This document shows positions 33,105-45,364 of a stretch of DNA of 64,000 bases, piece by piece (within the stretch, counting starts at the first letter, position 1; every line of letters begins with the position of its first letter). Both the position numbers and the translations under genes were made by a program. Location of the stretch: positions 321,580,361-321,644,360 of the forward strand of contig JASDDO010000006.1 in assembly GCA_030015575.1 (NCBI GenBank), written 5' to 3'. The stretch is from Agapanthus africanus. Lineage: Eukaryota > Streptophyta > Magnoliopsida > Asparagales > Amaryllidaceae. A model generated the notes under the pieces. That model saw only the letters and a program-made list of their open reading frames with translations, was not told the origin of the DNA and made no database searches.

Positions 33105-33602
33105 TCAGTCGCGGTTATGGGAGTTCAGCAGGTTACAGTAGGCTCGCGCGCTCAGATAGGGGCGTCCATTTCCATAGCGCCTCGTAGGGATCGCCACTAG
33201 AGATTCTCCTGCCGCGGGATCTTGTTCTTCTGGTCCTTCTTCCTCGGCTGGAGCTTCTTCATCGAGGTCTGCTTCCACGTGATTCTCTTCTTCTGGACCT
33301 TCTTCTATGGGATTTTCTTCCACTGGATTCTTCCCAAGGTCTTCCTCTTCTGGATTTTCTTCTGTCGGGTCTTCCTCGGGATCTCCCTCTATCAGGTCCT
33401 CTTCGGGGTCCTCTTCTTCGTCGTCAGAGTCGCTGATTATGTCGACTTCTGGGGCTGCGAAGCCCTCACCCTCGGAATCGCTGTTTCCGAAAATCACCTG
33501 TGGGCCGTTGATCTCGTCATCTGAACTCACCAGCATGCGGTCCAAGGAAACGCATGACCGTGCGTCCTCATCTAGAGGCGGCGCTGCTCCAGGGTAGGCC
33601 AT
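33105..33602 (-). mobile_element. M1 acidic ORF (Glu/Asp-rich protein)
   Basis: Open minus-strand frame starting MAYPGAAPPLDEDARSCVSL. An Asp-rich start is followed by about 70 residues of Glu/Pro repeats (EENPIEEGPEEENHVE-like) and a basic tail, RRYGNGRPYLSARAYCN. The frame extends upstream to 33641, but the ATGG at about 33600 has the better start context and corresponds to the M2 protein. It lies where pol would be expected, downstream of the zinc-knuckle part. I do not recognise the family. It might be a Gag-like or chaperone-like acidic protein. Confidence 0.5.
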
Positions 33603-33988
33603 GGCCTGAAAAGAAAGAGTCATGTTTAGACAGTGGAACACATTAAGAAATAATCAAGGGTACGGAGTACAAGGAAAATATGCGGTAGGTAAGGACTGAA
33701 AAATCAAAATTTAGATTGCTAATGCAATGAATAGTATAAATAAAGTGTGAGGCAAGGGAACGATACATACATCACAACTCAGAGTTTTATTGCATTCAAC
33801 TAAAAATTCAACGGATACAAGATCTTAAACGAAAGGAAATATTTACAAAAGAGCGACAACATTTTTTTTATTGAAAGCAGAAAGGTGATAATTCTCTTTT
33901 GATATCTAGACCGCTGCATTCTCGTCGAGCAAGTGGAATTCTGTGTTGGACCCGTACTATCCTCGAAACTCGAGTTACGAAATAACCA

Positions 33989-34459
33989 TCACTTAGCAAG
34001 AGTGGAGAGTGTGGACGAATCTCCCCCTTGTAGTTCCTTCCTTTTAGGGCACCCATTGACAAGATGTTCGCTGGATCCGCAAATTAGGCGCTGTCCTTTA
34101 GCGCTGCGACAGTCTCTCTGAAAATGTCCTGGTTTCTTGCAGTATCCACAACGTTGAGCCTTCCGCTGCTTCCGTTGCTGGGGAACAGGTGGGCGCTTCA
34201 TCTTCACCTCTTTTCCTTGTTTAACAGGGATTCCCTTATGATTGAAGGCTTCCGCTGGTGTTCGAGTCATCTGCCTTCCTAATCCTTCAGCTAACAGGTC
34301 GTTCGTTCGCTCCTGGGCTTCCTTCAAACCTTGCAGCACATTCAAAATCTTGACGGTCTGATTCTGGGGAGTACAAGGAGTAAAAATTAGAACAAGATAT
34401 AGAATAGACAATGAAACAAGAATATCGGGTGAGGTGAAACTCAATTGAGCGAAAATCAA
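33989..34459 (-). mobile_element. M1 Gag-like fragment with zinc knuckle
   Basis: The minus strand encodes a Gag C-terminal type segment: NVLQGLKEAQERTNDLLAEG, a basic stretch (KQGKEVKMKRPPVPQQRKQR), then CGYCKKPGHFQRDC, a perfect C-X2-C-X4-H-X4-C knuckle, and a second knuckle-like CGSSEHLVNGC. Capsid-core motifs are not seen. It follows the primer site by about 240 bp. It would let the RNA bind Gag of a helper element. Confidence 0.7.
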
Positions 34460-34695
34460 ATGTAGAACTCCAAGTCACTCAATAGAGTACAGTATTGTAA
34501 CTATGCTGCAGTTCATAATTACAACCACGTAACTTTACTAAGTCACTCAAAACTCTAGCGCATAGATCAATATGTATAGCAGAATACACTATGTGAACCA
34601 AGATCAAGAATGACAAGTTTACAATCTAGACCGAAGGATGTCTTAGATTGTCAAGCCCTATACGGAAACAACAATCCCAATCGAAGCAAAACCTG

Positions 34696-34707
34696 GCTCT
34701 GATACCA
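34696..34707 (-). promoter_or_regulatory. M1 primer binding site (iMet)
   Basis: The minus strand reads TGGTATCAGAGC exactly, nine bases from the LTR edge at 34717. Confidence 0.9.
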
Positions 34708-34716
34708 ATAAAACTA

Positions 34717-37700
34717 TGTCACGCCTCGCTTCCCAAAATAAGGAATACGAGGGGTCGGCAAGGCCAGCCATACTCCTACGGTCGAGGAAATATCCCTCCG
34801 TAGTCACACTTCGGCTTCTAGCACTACGTAGTAATCAGTAATCAATACACAGGTAATGAGAAAGGCAGTCACTAAATCAAAACAAATACAAAAGAACTAA
34901 CCAGATGGAGATCAAGAGTGTATAGCTCTAGGTTGTTGATCAAGATGTCTGCGATATCCTCGAGGTACGTCAAGTCCTGGTCCAAGCTAGATCCACTTCT
35001 CACTCTGAGCATGCATACTCAGGTCGTTAGAGCGACACGATGGCAATATATATATAGATACAAATGAGAACTCGTACAATAATAATGAATATGAAACAGA
35101 AATCATGGAATAATGGCATGAATATGAAGTAGCCAATGCAGGTAGCCAATAGAGCAGGTAAACCGTAAAGCAGTAAATAGTATGGCAGGTATGTTGAATC
35201 AGTAAGCAATGCGTGTCAATGTCACTAACCCTATCAGTCTCTAAGTCTCACTGTACAGATCACTAAGCCTATCGTCAGTCTAAGTGTGAGAGTCAACCAC
35301 TCGTGAGTATCCCCACCCAAGGGTAGGACCCAAGGACAAGGGAACACGGGCCCGAGTCGCTCGCTAATAATCAGTAATATACCTATATATCTCCAGAGTT
35401 GCTGTATGTGCCGGCAATGGGACTCCCGAGGTTCTGTTGAACTCACACTCAAACTACCTCACACCCCGTGGTTTACATCAAACGCCAACCATAAACTCAA
35501 ATACCAGTCGGTCCATGACAAGTCTACGCGAGAACTGGAGATAGGATCTCCATCAAGCATGTCTCGACTGATACCCAAGATAAATGGACAGTGTTTGGTG
35601 CCTTATCTATGACACCCATATAAGTGCTTCCATAATCGTCCCATACCAATTATAGTTACACTTATACATGTCCCATAGACATCGACAATGCAATATATAA
35701 ATAGGGTCTGCTGATTGCGTACAAGTACGTGTCACTTTCACTTATCCTTTCATGCTTAAACACTCACATACTTGCCACAATCAAACACTAATACCTAACA
35801 CTGGGTAATACACATGATCACTAGGTTACCGATGCAATGACTTCTACACGATATGATGAGAATACAATAATTACCATAAGAATGGAATACCATCAGTCAG
35901 TGTCATACCACTTGCATAATTTACTATAAGTCATGCGTGCAGAATTAAGAGAAACAATGTAAAAGGGGTAAACAGTATGTTGAATTATCTATCCATCAAA
36001 ATTGGTTTCGCGCCAATCGGGTTTCATGTTTACTAGTTATGACCATTAAAATTTAAGCGTTCAAGGCTAGAAATCCGGTTTCAGAATCGGAAGTCCATTT
36101 CGTAACACACTTTAATCATAGTTGGGATCGCAATTAGGCAACGCTATAGTTGAACAATGTTTGGGGTTATTAGTTAGATTTCCACCGCAATTGGCGGATC
36201 AGTAATATACTATGTCTACAGGGAGTTACGGACAGGTTATGTTCGATGTGTAAAATCTGCCTCTGCAGAATTCAGCAAAACGTATCGACATTGTAAAATG
36301 AGTTAAGAATAACAAATAGTTGAGGAATCCAGTGAGACCAGTGGAGTAAGAAAGATAATTCAATTTTCTACGTAAAGATATTAGGTTCCGTGCATTCTCA
36401 TATTTGAACAGGAATATACAGGGGTTTAGAAACAGGGGTTAACTGGGATTTCCGTTCTGGACTGCAGTCCAAAATCGCAATCCACCGCAATTATCTCTAT
36501 CACAGTTTGTTAAAATCCAGTGACCAACTATATAATACTATAGCCTAAACAGTTATCTTCGATACGAGCCATGGAACGCTAAAATTCAATTTGTATATAA
36601 TTTATTATACATTTTACAGTTTAGCATGTACGAAAGTTTTCAGGCTTTACGACAGAAATCGGGACATCATTTTACGTGAGAAAACGATATCGTATCATAA
36701 CCAAAGTCTTAAGGGACATTCATTGTAACTCTGGCCACCAAATGTTATTTGTTGCCGTCAATTTAACTGGGTTTTTAGGTCATGGTTTACATCGAACACT
36801 TATAATAATATCAGATCACAACCGAAATGAAAATATGTAGCATGAAGCAAGTATTAAAACTTGCCTGACGACGATCGATGGTCACAAAGGCGATGATGGC
36901 GGCAGCCTGCAGCGATGGCATGGTTAGCACAACGACATGCACACGGCTACACGTGGCTGGGATTTGAGCCTGGCCTCGGTGAAGAATACGGAGCTTGGAG
37001 CAACGACGAAGTGGCTTGGCGCAGAGACGGCAAAGCAGTGAGGTGATGATGTTGAGTTGAGGCTCGGAGAAAGGAAGTGAGCCGGCGGTGTTGTGGAAGT
37101 GCAGTGAGCTGAGAAAGGGAGGCTGATGGTAGTGTGCTCGGGGTCACCGGGGATGGTCGTGGTAGGGAGCACGGATGGCCGGAATCGAAGTCTGCAGCTG
37201 GGTCGAAGGAGGAGGTTGCTGTCGCAGGGGAAGCTGGCAGTGGCGGTGGTCTCGTGGGGGTGACGACGACGACAATGCTTGGTGGGGGTGCACGGGAGGA
37301 GAGGAGGGTGGCGACGGGCTCACGGGAAGAGGAAGGGGATGCAGGGCTTGGCCAAGGGATGAAGAGGTCGGTGGCGAAGTGGAGGAGACGAGGAGGAGCT
37401 CGTGTCGAAGGAGGCGAAGGCGGTAGGGTGGAGTGGACGTCGGCGATGGGGGTTCTTGCGTACGGAAAGAGAGGGAGACGGCGGTGGGAGAAAGAGGGAG
37501 AGAGAAGAGGGAGAGGCGAGAGAAGAAGGAGGGAGCCATTGAGGGGAGCGGGTCGTGGGAGGGAACGCTGCGCGCGTCGTGGGCGCGAGAGAGACGGGGG
37601 AGGGGACGTGGTCACGATGACGTGGCCAGAGGAGAACGGGCGGGAACGAGGGAAGACAGTGGGGAAGAGAGATAGTGGTCGGGTCGGGTAGGGAAGGAGT

Positions 37701-38159
37701 CGGGTCGGGTTGGGTTTCGGGCGAGTTGGGCCGGGCTCAGAGGAATTAAAATTAATCGGGAAGGGAGAGATGGGCCGGCTTTGAAATTAAGTAAAAATAG
37801 AAAAGATAGAGGGAAGTGGTCCGGGCTGAAGGAATTAAAAAGGAAAAGGAAAGGGAGGGGAAGATGGGCCGGCTTGGAAATTATAAAAGGAAATGGAGAG
37901 TTAGGGTTTGGGTTTGGGCTGAGTCTAGGAAAGGAAAATATGAAAGGGAAAGATAAAAGGATTTAAGTAATCGAGTTTTAATTTTAGGTTAGGAGTTTAG
38001 TAAATTAGTTTAAATAAAAGTTATACCTATGTATATATTTATATCGGAATAAATCTGGATTAAATTCTGGAAAAATATACGGGAATTTTGTAGGAAATTT
38101 GGGAGAGTGTTTGAAGACGTTATTTATTAAAATACGCTAATTATTGAATGGGTATTACA
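34717..38159 (-). mobile_element. M1 right LTR (5' LTR)
   Basis: 3443 bp, starting TGTCACGCC (plus-strand view) and ending GGTATTACA. Same internal layout as the left LTR: imperfect palindrome 36454-36475, GC-rich part 36850-37700, G-quadruplex 37702-37721, telo-box 37901-37909. Confidence 0.88.
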
Positions 38160-38164
38160 ATCTA
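38160..38164. repeat. M1 target site duplication (right)
   Basis: atcta, matching 28804-28808. Confidence 0.85.
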
Positions 38165-39584
38165 TCCTCATCAGTACCAGATATGGTTTCGTTACCACGG
38201 TTGTACGGGCGTGGAGAGCTACGGCTAGAGTTGCGATCAGTATGAGCTCGCCACGGACGAGGACTGACCAGGGCATAATTCCAGGGACATACGATTTGCA
38301 TAGATGCGCCGTGTTATTGTATTTACGCGCCATGAGCGTTGGATGGATCGCTGTTATGAGATTTCTCGGGCGTGCAGAATTGCACCAAAAGATTGAGCCG
38401 CTGATAGAGACCAGCCAGAATGTGATGACCATTTATGTATCGCTTATTCTTGATGATTGCGGCACTGTTCAGTGTGCAGATGAATGAGCCAGTTGTTGCT
38501 GCGAACGACGAGATATCGCCCCAGATGTTGGAGCTATTGCAATACAAGTTGTACTTAGAGATATGATAGAAGGTCGCTAGTCACCCGAGAATGAATGACT
38601 AGGACATGTGGTTCGTTCGCTTACCCCGATGCAAGATCATCAGATAGATTGATTCCAGCTAGAGACGACTTCACGCCGGTAAGTTGAGAGTCGATAGAGG
38701 CGATCGAATGTCAGAAACCCATATTCCATGTTTAAAGTATTAGGAAAAACATGCAAGCAATTTTATGGACCCTCTAGAAGAATGAAACTCTAACTCGACA
38801 TAATGACCGTGTGAAAGCCTTTGAACCTTAGGGTTTGCGGCAGTTCCGCGGTGCCATTAGTGAGGGTTGGGTTTGCCCATCTACAGTTGGTCTACCGATG
38901 CTGTGGTATGTACTCGATACTATTAAACCGTACCCAAGATGTTGAGCACCTGGGGGATAATGAGGTTTTGACGAATCGATCAAATGGTTCGACTTTATTC
39001 GGATGCTATGTGGTGAGATGCATTTCTTGGGAGACTCCAGATACGATTATAGCCGTTGGAGCACAGTCCATGCAGCCACGAAGAGACGAGTCCGGAGCAG
39101 TCGACATTAGATAAAAGTGGAGTAAGAGGTTCGTACGAGATCTTGATGAGATGACGTTCTACCCCGCCGACTTCAGAGATGTGATACGCATGCAAAGGCG
39201 TTGTATGAGGATATATCTTCTAGAAGGATTCGCTATAGGTTTGCAGCCGTTCCGGAACAAGAAACAGATTTAGTGAAGGATGATGACTTCCGGACAGTTC
39301 AGCAGAGACGAGATTTGGGAGAGATCTCAACAGGACCTTTCTGGAATAAATTACGAGATGACTTAGACCCAGGAGTGGTTATGTTACACACACCAGCAGG
39401 CCAGAGTTCAGCATCGTCGACGAGACATATTATGAGTGACCATGACAGTTGGCCAGAGATTTTTAGAGGATGTGCTTGAGCGGAACTATTCCGCCATACT
39501 TGATTTCGGTATTTTGGGCGATCTATTCGCATGATTGAGTTTTGATAATTGAGTTTCATGATATTTGTTTTCATGTACCATGGT

Positions 39585-40283
39585 TGCACCTACTGGGTAT
39601 TTATAGTTTGTGCACAGATATTGCACTTGATATCGTTTTTGTGCCTTGGCGGCGCATGCTTATGATTTCACGGATTTCACACAGTTGGGTTGATTTATGC
39701 ATATAGTACGCACCGATTTGATTTTTGCACTCGGTATAGTTCACATATGCTTGCAGTGCAGTAATACATATTTTGTGCACTACAGTTGCACAGGACTTCG
39801 ATTTGATGTTATTAGAGGTATTGATTTTGACTTCATGCTTAGGGCATGCATATGATTTGACTTATACTTACGGCATAGTTTTCATGCACTTTTAGTGTTT
39901 GATTAGATTTTGTGCACGCTGATACACATGGTTGTGAGATTTGATACACGGTATGCCTGATTTGGATTTGAGATGTATTGTATACCGTCGATTTCAATTG
40001 TGATGTTCAATATTTGTTTTGTGCACCTTGTGCGCCTGATTGGATTTTCGCACATGTTGGGCGCATGATTTGAGATGCGATATTGGTGCACACCAGATGC
40101 ACTAAATCGAGATTCTTCGTGTATATTAGATGCACCTGATTTTGCTGTCAGGCACCCACGTTGCCTTTGACAGGTGTTTCGTGCACACCCATTGCACTTA
40201 GATATTGTTTCTGTGCGCATGTATGGCACATATATGGATTTTGATTTCCGTGCACACCAGATGCACGTAGCATTCATATGCAC
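39585..40283 (+). repeat. TGCAC-rich degenerate repeat tract in L body 1
   Basis: I count about 17 TGCAC pentamers on the plus strand in 699 bp (often GTGCAC or ATGCAC), where chance would give about one. They are spaced irregularly between GATTTTGATTT-like stretches. The counterpart in body 2 is 56126-56819. Confidence 0.75.
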
Positions 40284-40882
40284 ATTTTGGGATTGATTTC
40301 TTATGGAGCAGTACGTTTTTATGATATTTACTATTGTTTTCGTACTGAGCAGGACTAGTCAAAGGAAAGTACCTAAATGTATTTTGCATGCATTGATAGT
40401 TATCGAAGGGATTTTCAAAAGAAAGCTGTAGTCTCAGTATTTACCTACGTGTCTGATATAACACAAAACGTTTAAAACAATGGAACCCTTCAAAATTATT
40501 TTCCAAAACGGTGGGACGTGCATATTAAACTAAAGATATATACATATATGATTATTTTCTTACAATAGACGTCCTCCCCTGTGCAATGTTATGCGCATCG
40601 CACAGCAACACGAAAGGTTTGGCACGCATTTCGTTCAGATGTTTACATGTATAGTTTTGATTATATCATATTGGTTTCGTTTTGGATTTGACATTTGTGT
40701 CTTCACCATGACTCCGATGATTACGGGATGCTTGACGGAGCTTTGTTTTTGAGTTATCTGCTCATTGTTCATGCGCTATGATGCGTTTTATGTATTTATG
40801 ATTTCGGGACCACGACGGCTTAGACTTTTTACTGAAATGTTTTAGTATTCGAGAGGTTTAAATTTAAATTCGGGGATTGAAT

Positions 40883-40901
40883 TTCTTTAAGAGGGGAAGA
40901 T
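40883..40901 (+). promoter_or_regulatory. L polypurine tract (body 1)
   Basis: ttctttaagaggggaagat directly before TGTAATATT. It matches the K tract (TTTAAGGGAGGAAGAT) in form and position. Confidence 0.8.
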
Positions 40902-43229
40902 TGTAATATTTTAGAAAAAAATAAAATATTATTTTTGGGAATTTTTATAATTAAATAATAAAATATTGAATATTTTAGTAAGGCGGTATAATTAAATACC
41001 GATAAATTGGGATAAAATTTGGAAAATTATGGAAATTACTAAAAAGTGGGTACTTTATGTGATTTAAGCAAATTATGAGAGTTTATGATTTATTTGACAC
41101 TAATTTTGTGCTAATCGCGATTAAAAATCGCTAATCGGACTTTAAGCGTGTTTTGTGCACATGTCATTTTTTAACACATGTTACATTTTTCCTACATGTT
41201 TTGGGTGTATGGTTATTGTTTTGGGTTTACTATTGCAGGGAGAAGAAAAGAAAAGAAAAGAAAAGAAATATGATTAAAGAATGAAGGGACGGGCATGAGA
41301 GAGAGTGAGAGGGTAAGGGGTCAAACCTAGGACCAAGCTCCCATTCCCACTTCACTCATCACCATTTTCTCTCCTCTCCTCACTCACTTGCTGCTGCTGC
41401 TACCTCCTCTCTCCCCTTGCCTTTCTACCTCCTCAAATCATCACAATAAAGCCATTAAAACCCCATCCCACTTTCAAGAATTTTGTGCACAAGCTCACAA
41501 GCTACACTTTGGACCAAGAAGCTTGCATTTTGGACACTTGGGGGCAACTCAAGAAAATTATTGAGTTGCCAAATAAGGTATTCTCTTAACCATTAGCTTA
41601 GTATGTCCATTGTTTTTACATCCATGTTAGATTAGAACCGATATTGTGTGGTTTTGGGAAGTTTGAAAACTTGAGTTGAGGATTAAGGTTTTAGTTGAAC
41701 CCAAAGGTGAAATTAAGGCTAGTAGAGAATACACAACCCCTGTGGTGATTAATTGGAGACCTAATCCAGAGAATAGAACCCATTTTAGCGGACTTAGAAA
41801 CCCGATATCGAAAGAATTCTGGATTCAGTGAGTGTATTATGAAATCTGCTAACACTCGGAGCCTCTGAAAATTATTTAGCAAACACAGAGTGATGTGCAG
41901 GCAACCTGGAGTGTACCACCAAAACCCTAGCCCCTAACCATCAACCCTGGCCACAAATTAATTCATTCTGGTCGCAATTTGCTGCCAGAGAAGTGAGGAA
42001 GTGATTCGTTTTTGTTTCAGGGCTTTATCTCCAGTAAATTTGACCTTTGGCATATGCAAAATTGGCTGATTTGACCCAGAGTAAAATATAGGATCATTTT
42101 CTTGTGTTGGCGCATTGTTTTACGACTTGTTTTAACATTTATTTTGGTATTTGATATTTCGTTTCCGTCGTGTGGCATTTGAACGTTACAACTAGGGTTA
42201 TTGGTCGTGTTTGCATGCGAGGCTATAGGTTTTTACCTATGAGCGTAGCGTGTGCCGTTTTTGGTTTTCCGATGTGATTTTAATACACATTTGCGATTGG
42301 GTTATATGTGTAGGTACCCCACGGGATGTCGAGACGTTGAAGATGAAGATGGCGACATCGGCATCGGCACACAAGAAGCAAGGTGAGTAGATTTATATCT
42401 ACGGGAAGAAGTCGGGTGGATGACATATAGCACCTCCGCAAAGTTATAAGGAATTATATGTTGGGATACGATATATATACCTTTATATGTTAGGATGTGA
42501 TATGAGCCTTAGCAAGAGAGCTTTAGGACGTTAGGGGTTAGTGTTAGCGAGTATGGATGAAAGGACTCTAGTCGATTTCTTAGTCCCGAAACCCTAGGGT
42601 AAAGATGTGCATACATGCACATATACATACTCGCATACATTGACTTCCTTGTGTGTATTGGGCACATATTTATATCTGTAATCGTATGCTTGGATAACGA
42701 GAATGTTATATGATACTTGGGAATGAGTCGATCTGATCGGGCATGATGCCGTGAGATATTGAATGCGTGACCGAGATTTGTCATGATGTTATAGTGGGTC
42801 GTTGGACGACGATACTATGTTGATGATATATTATGATAGTTGAAGAGTTATATAACGAGATATGAGATATAATATGTTAAGATATTATAATGGATCGCTT
42901 GGGCGATGTATACTCCTATATGATGATAAGTATGGATGACACCGGATTGTATGAGGCTGTCGATCAGTAGCCAGATCATGATTAGTGTCGATGATATTAG
43001 TAGTATACTAGACTTAGATCATTGCCCCCTGCTCACGATATATGATATGGATATCAGACGAATAATGAGATAAATATGATATTTGACCCGTACCCAGATT
43101 TGGGATGCCGTACGATAGATTTACCGTACGAGAGATAGTTATGAGGATAGATCCGCACTCTTGACTCGGGCATGTTATATTATTTATTGCATTTAACGTG
43201 ATACTGTGGAGGCAAGATCACCGACTACT

Positions 43230-43232
<3 letters not shown>

Positions 43233-43266
<34 letters not shown>
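43233..43266. repeat. (TA)17 microsatellite in L LTR 2
   Basis: 34 bp of TA at the site that holds 18 bp in the other two L LTRs. Confidence 0.9.
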
Positions 43267-43268
<2 letters not shown>

Positions 43269-43516
43269 TCGACTCAGACTTAGGCGGATTCCCTTACCCT
43301 TTTTACTGGGCTCGAGTCATACTCATTTTCAAAAGTGGGGAGTCGTGAGTATGTTTTTATACCAAATTGTATGACTCGTATATTGGGTAGGTATATTTTC
43401 AGTGTTGCCGTTACTACATCACTTTCTGTACATTTCATGATATTTCATCGTATTGCATGCTTGTACATATGTTATCTGTAATCATCATGAAGCCCTGCTG
43501 TCAGGACACCAGCACC

Positions 43517-43582
43517 ATTACCGATAATGCGTATGCTTCACATACACTTGCTTGCCGGCTCACACACATCATCATCGGTAAT
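43517..43582. other. Hairpin-forming element in L LTR 2
   Basis: The arms attaccgat and atcggtaat pair perfectly over 9 bp, then continue with one mismatch. Same position and flanks as in LTR 1 and LTR 3. Confidence 0.6.
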
Positions 43583-45176
43583 TGCCATGTCACGTACACT
43601 TTAGAAAATACTATTCTTTGACATAGCTTACTAAGTTGATAGTTGCAATATGTTATAGCTTTCATGTGCTAGTTTAACTATTGCATTCATTGCATGATAT
43701 CATATGCAGTCATGTATTCATTGGTTATGCAGTATTATGGAGATTTATGCCGGTTTTCATTTTTATTAACATGGTGACTTGATAATTTTGGATTATTCTT
43801 GATATTTTCTGGATTTGGAAACCGCATGTGAAAGTTTTGTAAAACCGATGAATTATTTTAAAGAGAAAAATGCGGTTTTCCTTGATATGTTGAGTATTTT
43901 CCACCATGATATTTTCTCGGTTCTGAGATATTTTCGAGTCCCGATTCAAGGAGTTGGATGAACCGTCTCGGGTACATGGTAAACCCGGTAAGGTACCTCG
44001 GGGCAAGAAGCTCAAGGTGTAGACGATGAGCCCGGCAGGGGCAGACTGCCTACCGGTGATTTTACCTGGCGCGGCGGATATCCGGAGGATACCGTGGTCA
44101 TATGATTGATGATATGGGACGATCCGGAATGACGGAGTCCGAGGTGTTGAGATATTGAGACTTGAGACACTGAGATATTGAGATTTGATGATACAGGCCA
44201 GACCGGATAGCCGGAGCCTGAGGTATTGAGATACTGAGATTTATGTTTTGTTTCGATACTGGACACTGTTTTATCTGTTGATTTCATTGATGATACGTGA
44301 TTTATATACATACAGAAATCTCATTAAAATAAAGAAAACAGTTGTCTCATTCATGATGTATTCTGTTTCACTGGTAATGCATTCATACATCATATATCTG
44401 ATATGTTGCTATTTGAGGTACTGACACGGGCATGTAGTATTACACTTATACATAGATAGACCAGGATATTTATTTAAGGATGTTGCTTGAAATGACCTAG
44501 GATAGCGTCATGCATGCGATTTCTGCTCGTAGATGTTTTCTACTCACGAGTTGGCAACTCACTCCCGTTGTGCCATAGTTTCCTGCAGGTTTTGCCATAC
44601 AGATTTCGTTGCGGCTTCGCTGGCACACTGTTCCCTTTGGTGATTGCTTTGGTAGGTGGCTTCTTTTGTATCAGGACCACCATTGTATATTTGTTATTTT
44701 AGTTGTATCTAGTAAAACTCAATCAACCAGACATATATTTATTTTGACCTTAGAGTCGCGCGTTGTATTATGATGGATTTCATGTGTTTTAGAGTTTTCC
44801 TTTCAGTTTTGATTCTCGCCCTTCGGCGTTGTATATTATATTGCTTGCGTGGTTGTGACCGTCGATTGACGAAGAGCTAGCTCCCACTTGGGGATGCCTT
44901 TTTTTCATTGTTGCATATATTTATCATGTTGTACCCCGTTCGGGACCAGTATTTACAAAGGAAATTCTGCCGAAATTTTTCAGAAAAGACTTATGATTTT
45001 AAAAAAATACATTTTCGGCTTATGTTGCTAAACTACATGATTTAAATTGGTTTTCCTTCATTCTACTGCTTTACTTGGTTTTGATTTTTAGGTTTTGGCT
45101 TACTTAGATTACGTACGCCTCGAGACGTTTCGTAATTTAAGTGCCGGTCATGTTCCGTACTTTTCGGGTCATGACA

Positions 45177-45359
45177 AACTTAGTATCAAAGAGTTAGGTT
45201 TTATCTTCGGAGTGTAGGATGACCCTTGGTTGATGGAGTAGGTAGCATGAGTTGAGTGACGTACCGTACGTATGTTCCACGGCATACTTACGATATGCTA
45301 CTCCGCTTAAGAAGCCTTAGGATGTACATTTCTTTGCACAGTATATATTCATTCCAATG
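45177..45359 (+). mobile_element. L body 2: primer site and leader
   Basis: tagtatcaaag (45181-45191) is a diverged iMet primer site. The leader matches body 1 (28621-28803) throughout, with scattered differences, and ends at the M2 target duplication. Confidence 0.82.
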
Positions 45360-45364
45360 ATCTA
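45360..45364. repeat. M2 target site duplication (left)
   Basis: atcta, matching 54701-54705 and identical in sequence and location to the M1 duplication in body 1. Confidence 0.85.

Larger units (their letters stand above)
28809..38159 (-). mobile_element. Element M1: Ty3/gypsy-like, two LTRs, no pol
   Basis: Minus-strand LTR element of 9351 bp flanked by atcta. It has 3.4 kb LTRs at 28809-32240 and 34717-38159 and a short internal region (32241-34716) with an iMet primer site, a Gag-like zinc-knuckle part and an acidic ORF. No protease, RT or integrase is recognisable, so it is non-autonomous. LTR ends, primer site and a leader stretch (atgaactgcag...gttacaat...gtactctatt) match family N, which could have supplied the enzymes. 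The two LTRs differ by several percent by eye; it is not young. Confidence 0.85.
38165..40901 (+). mobile_element. L body 1, main part: no recognisable gag or pol
   Basis: 2.7 kb between M1 and the LTR at 40902. Small open frames exist (for example 38242-38487 and 39201-39479, the latter with FAAVPEQETDLVKDDDFRTV), and their counterparts in body 2 read alike, but none matches a retrotransposon protein I know. 39585-40283 is a TGCAC-rich tract. The end ttctttaagaggggaagat before 40902 is a PPT like that of K. Best read as filler or captured sequence of a non-autonomous element. Confidence 0.7.
40902..45176 (+). mobile_element. L LTR 2 (complete, 4275 bp), shared by both bodies
   Basis: Starts TGTAATATTTTAG and ends CGGGTCATGACA. 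It is preceded by the body 1 PPT and followed by the body 2 primer site, so it is 3' LTR for one unit and 5' LTR for the next. It has the same layout as LTR 1, but with a longer TA tract (43233-43266). Hairpin at 43517-43582. Confidence 0.88.

Noticed and set aside
37134-37691. Plus-strand Gly/Arg-rich frame (185 codons) and similar frames at 48154-48600 and 54075-54515
   Set aside because: The opposite strand of the same GC-rich LTR segment; low complexity and inconsistent between copies.
39903-40283. 126-codon antisense frame in the TGCAC tract, also open at 56439-56819
   Set aside because: Both copies come from one duplication, so the shared open frame is weak evidence. The Cys/His/Ala content follows from the TGCAC motif itself.
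43227-43270. The TA tract as an origin or regulatory element
   Set aside because: A simple microsatellite of variable length, with no further signal around it.
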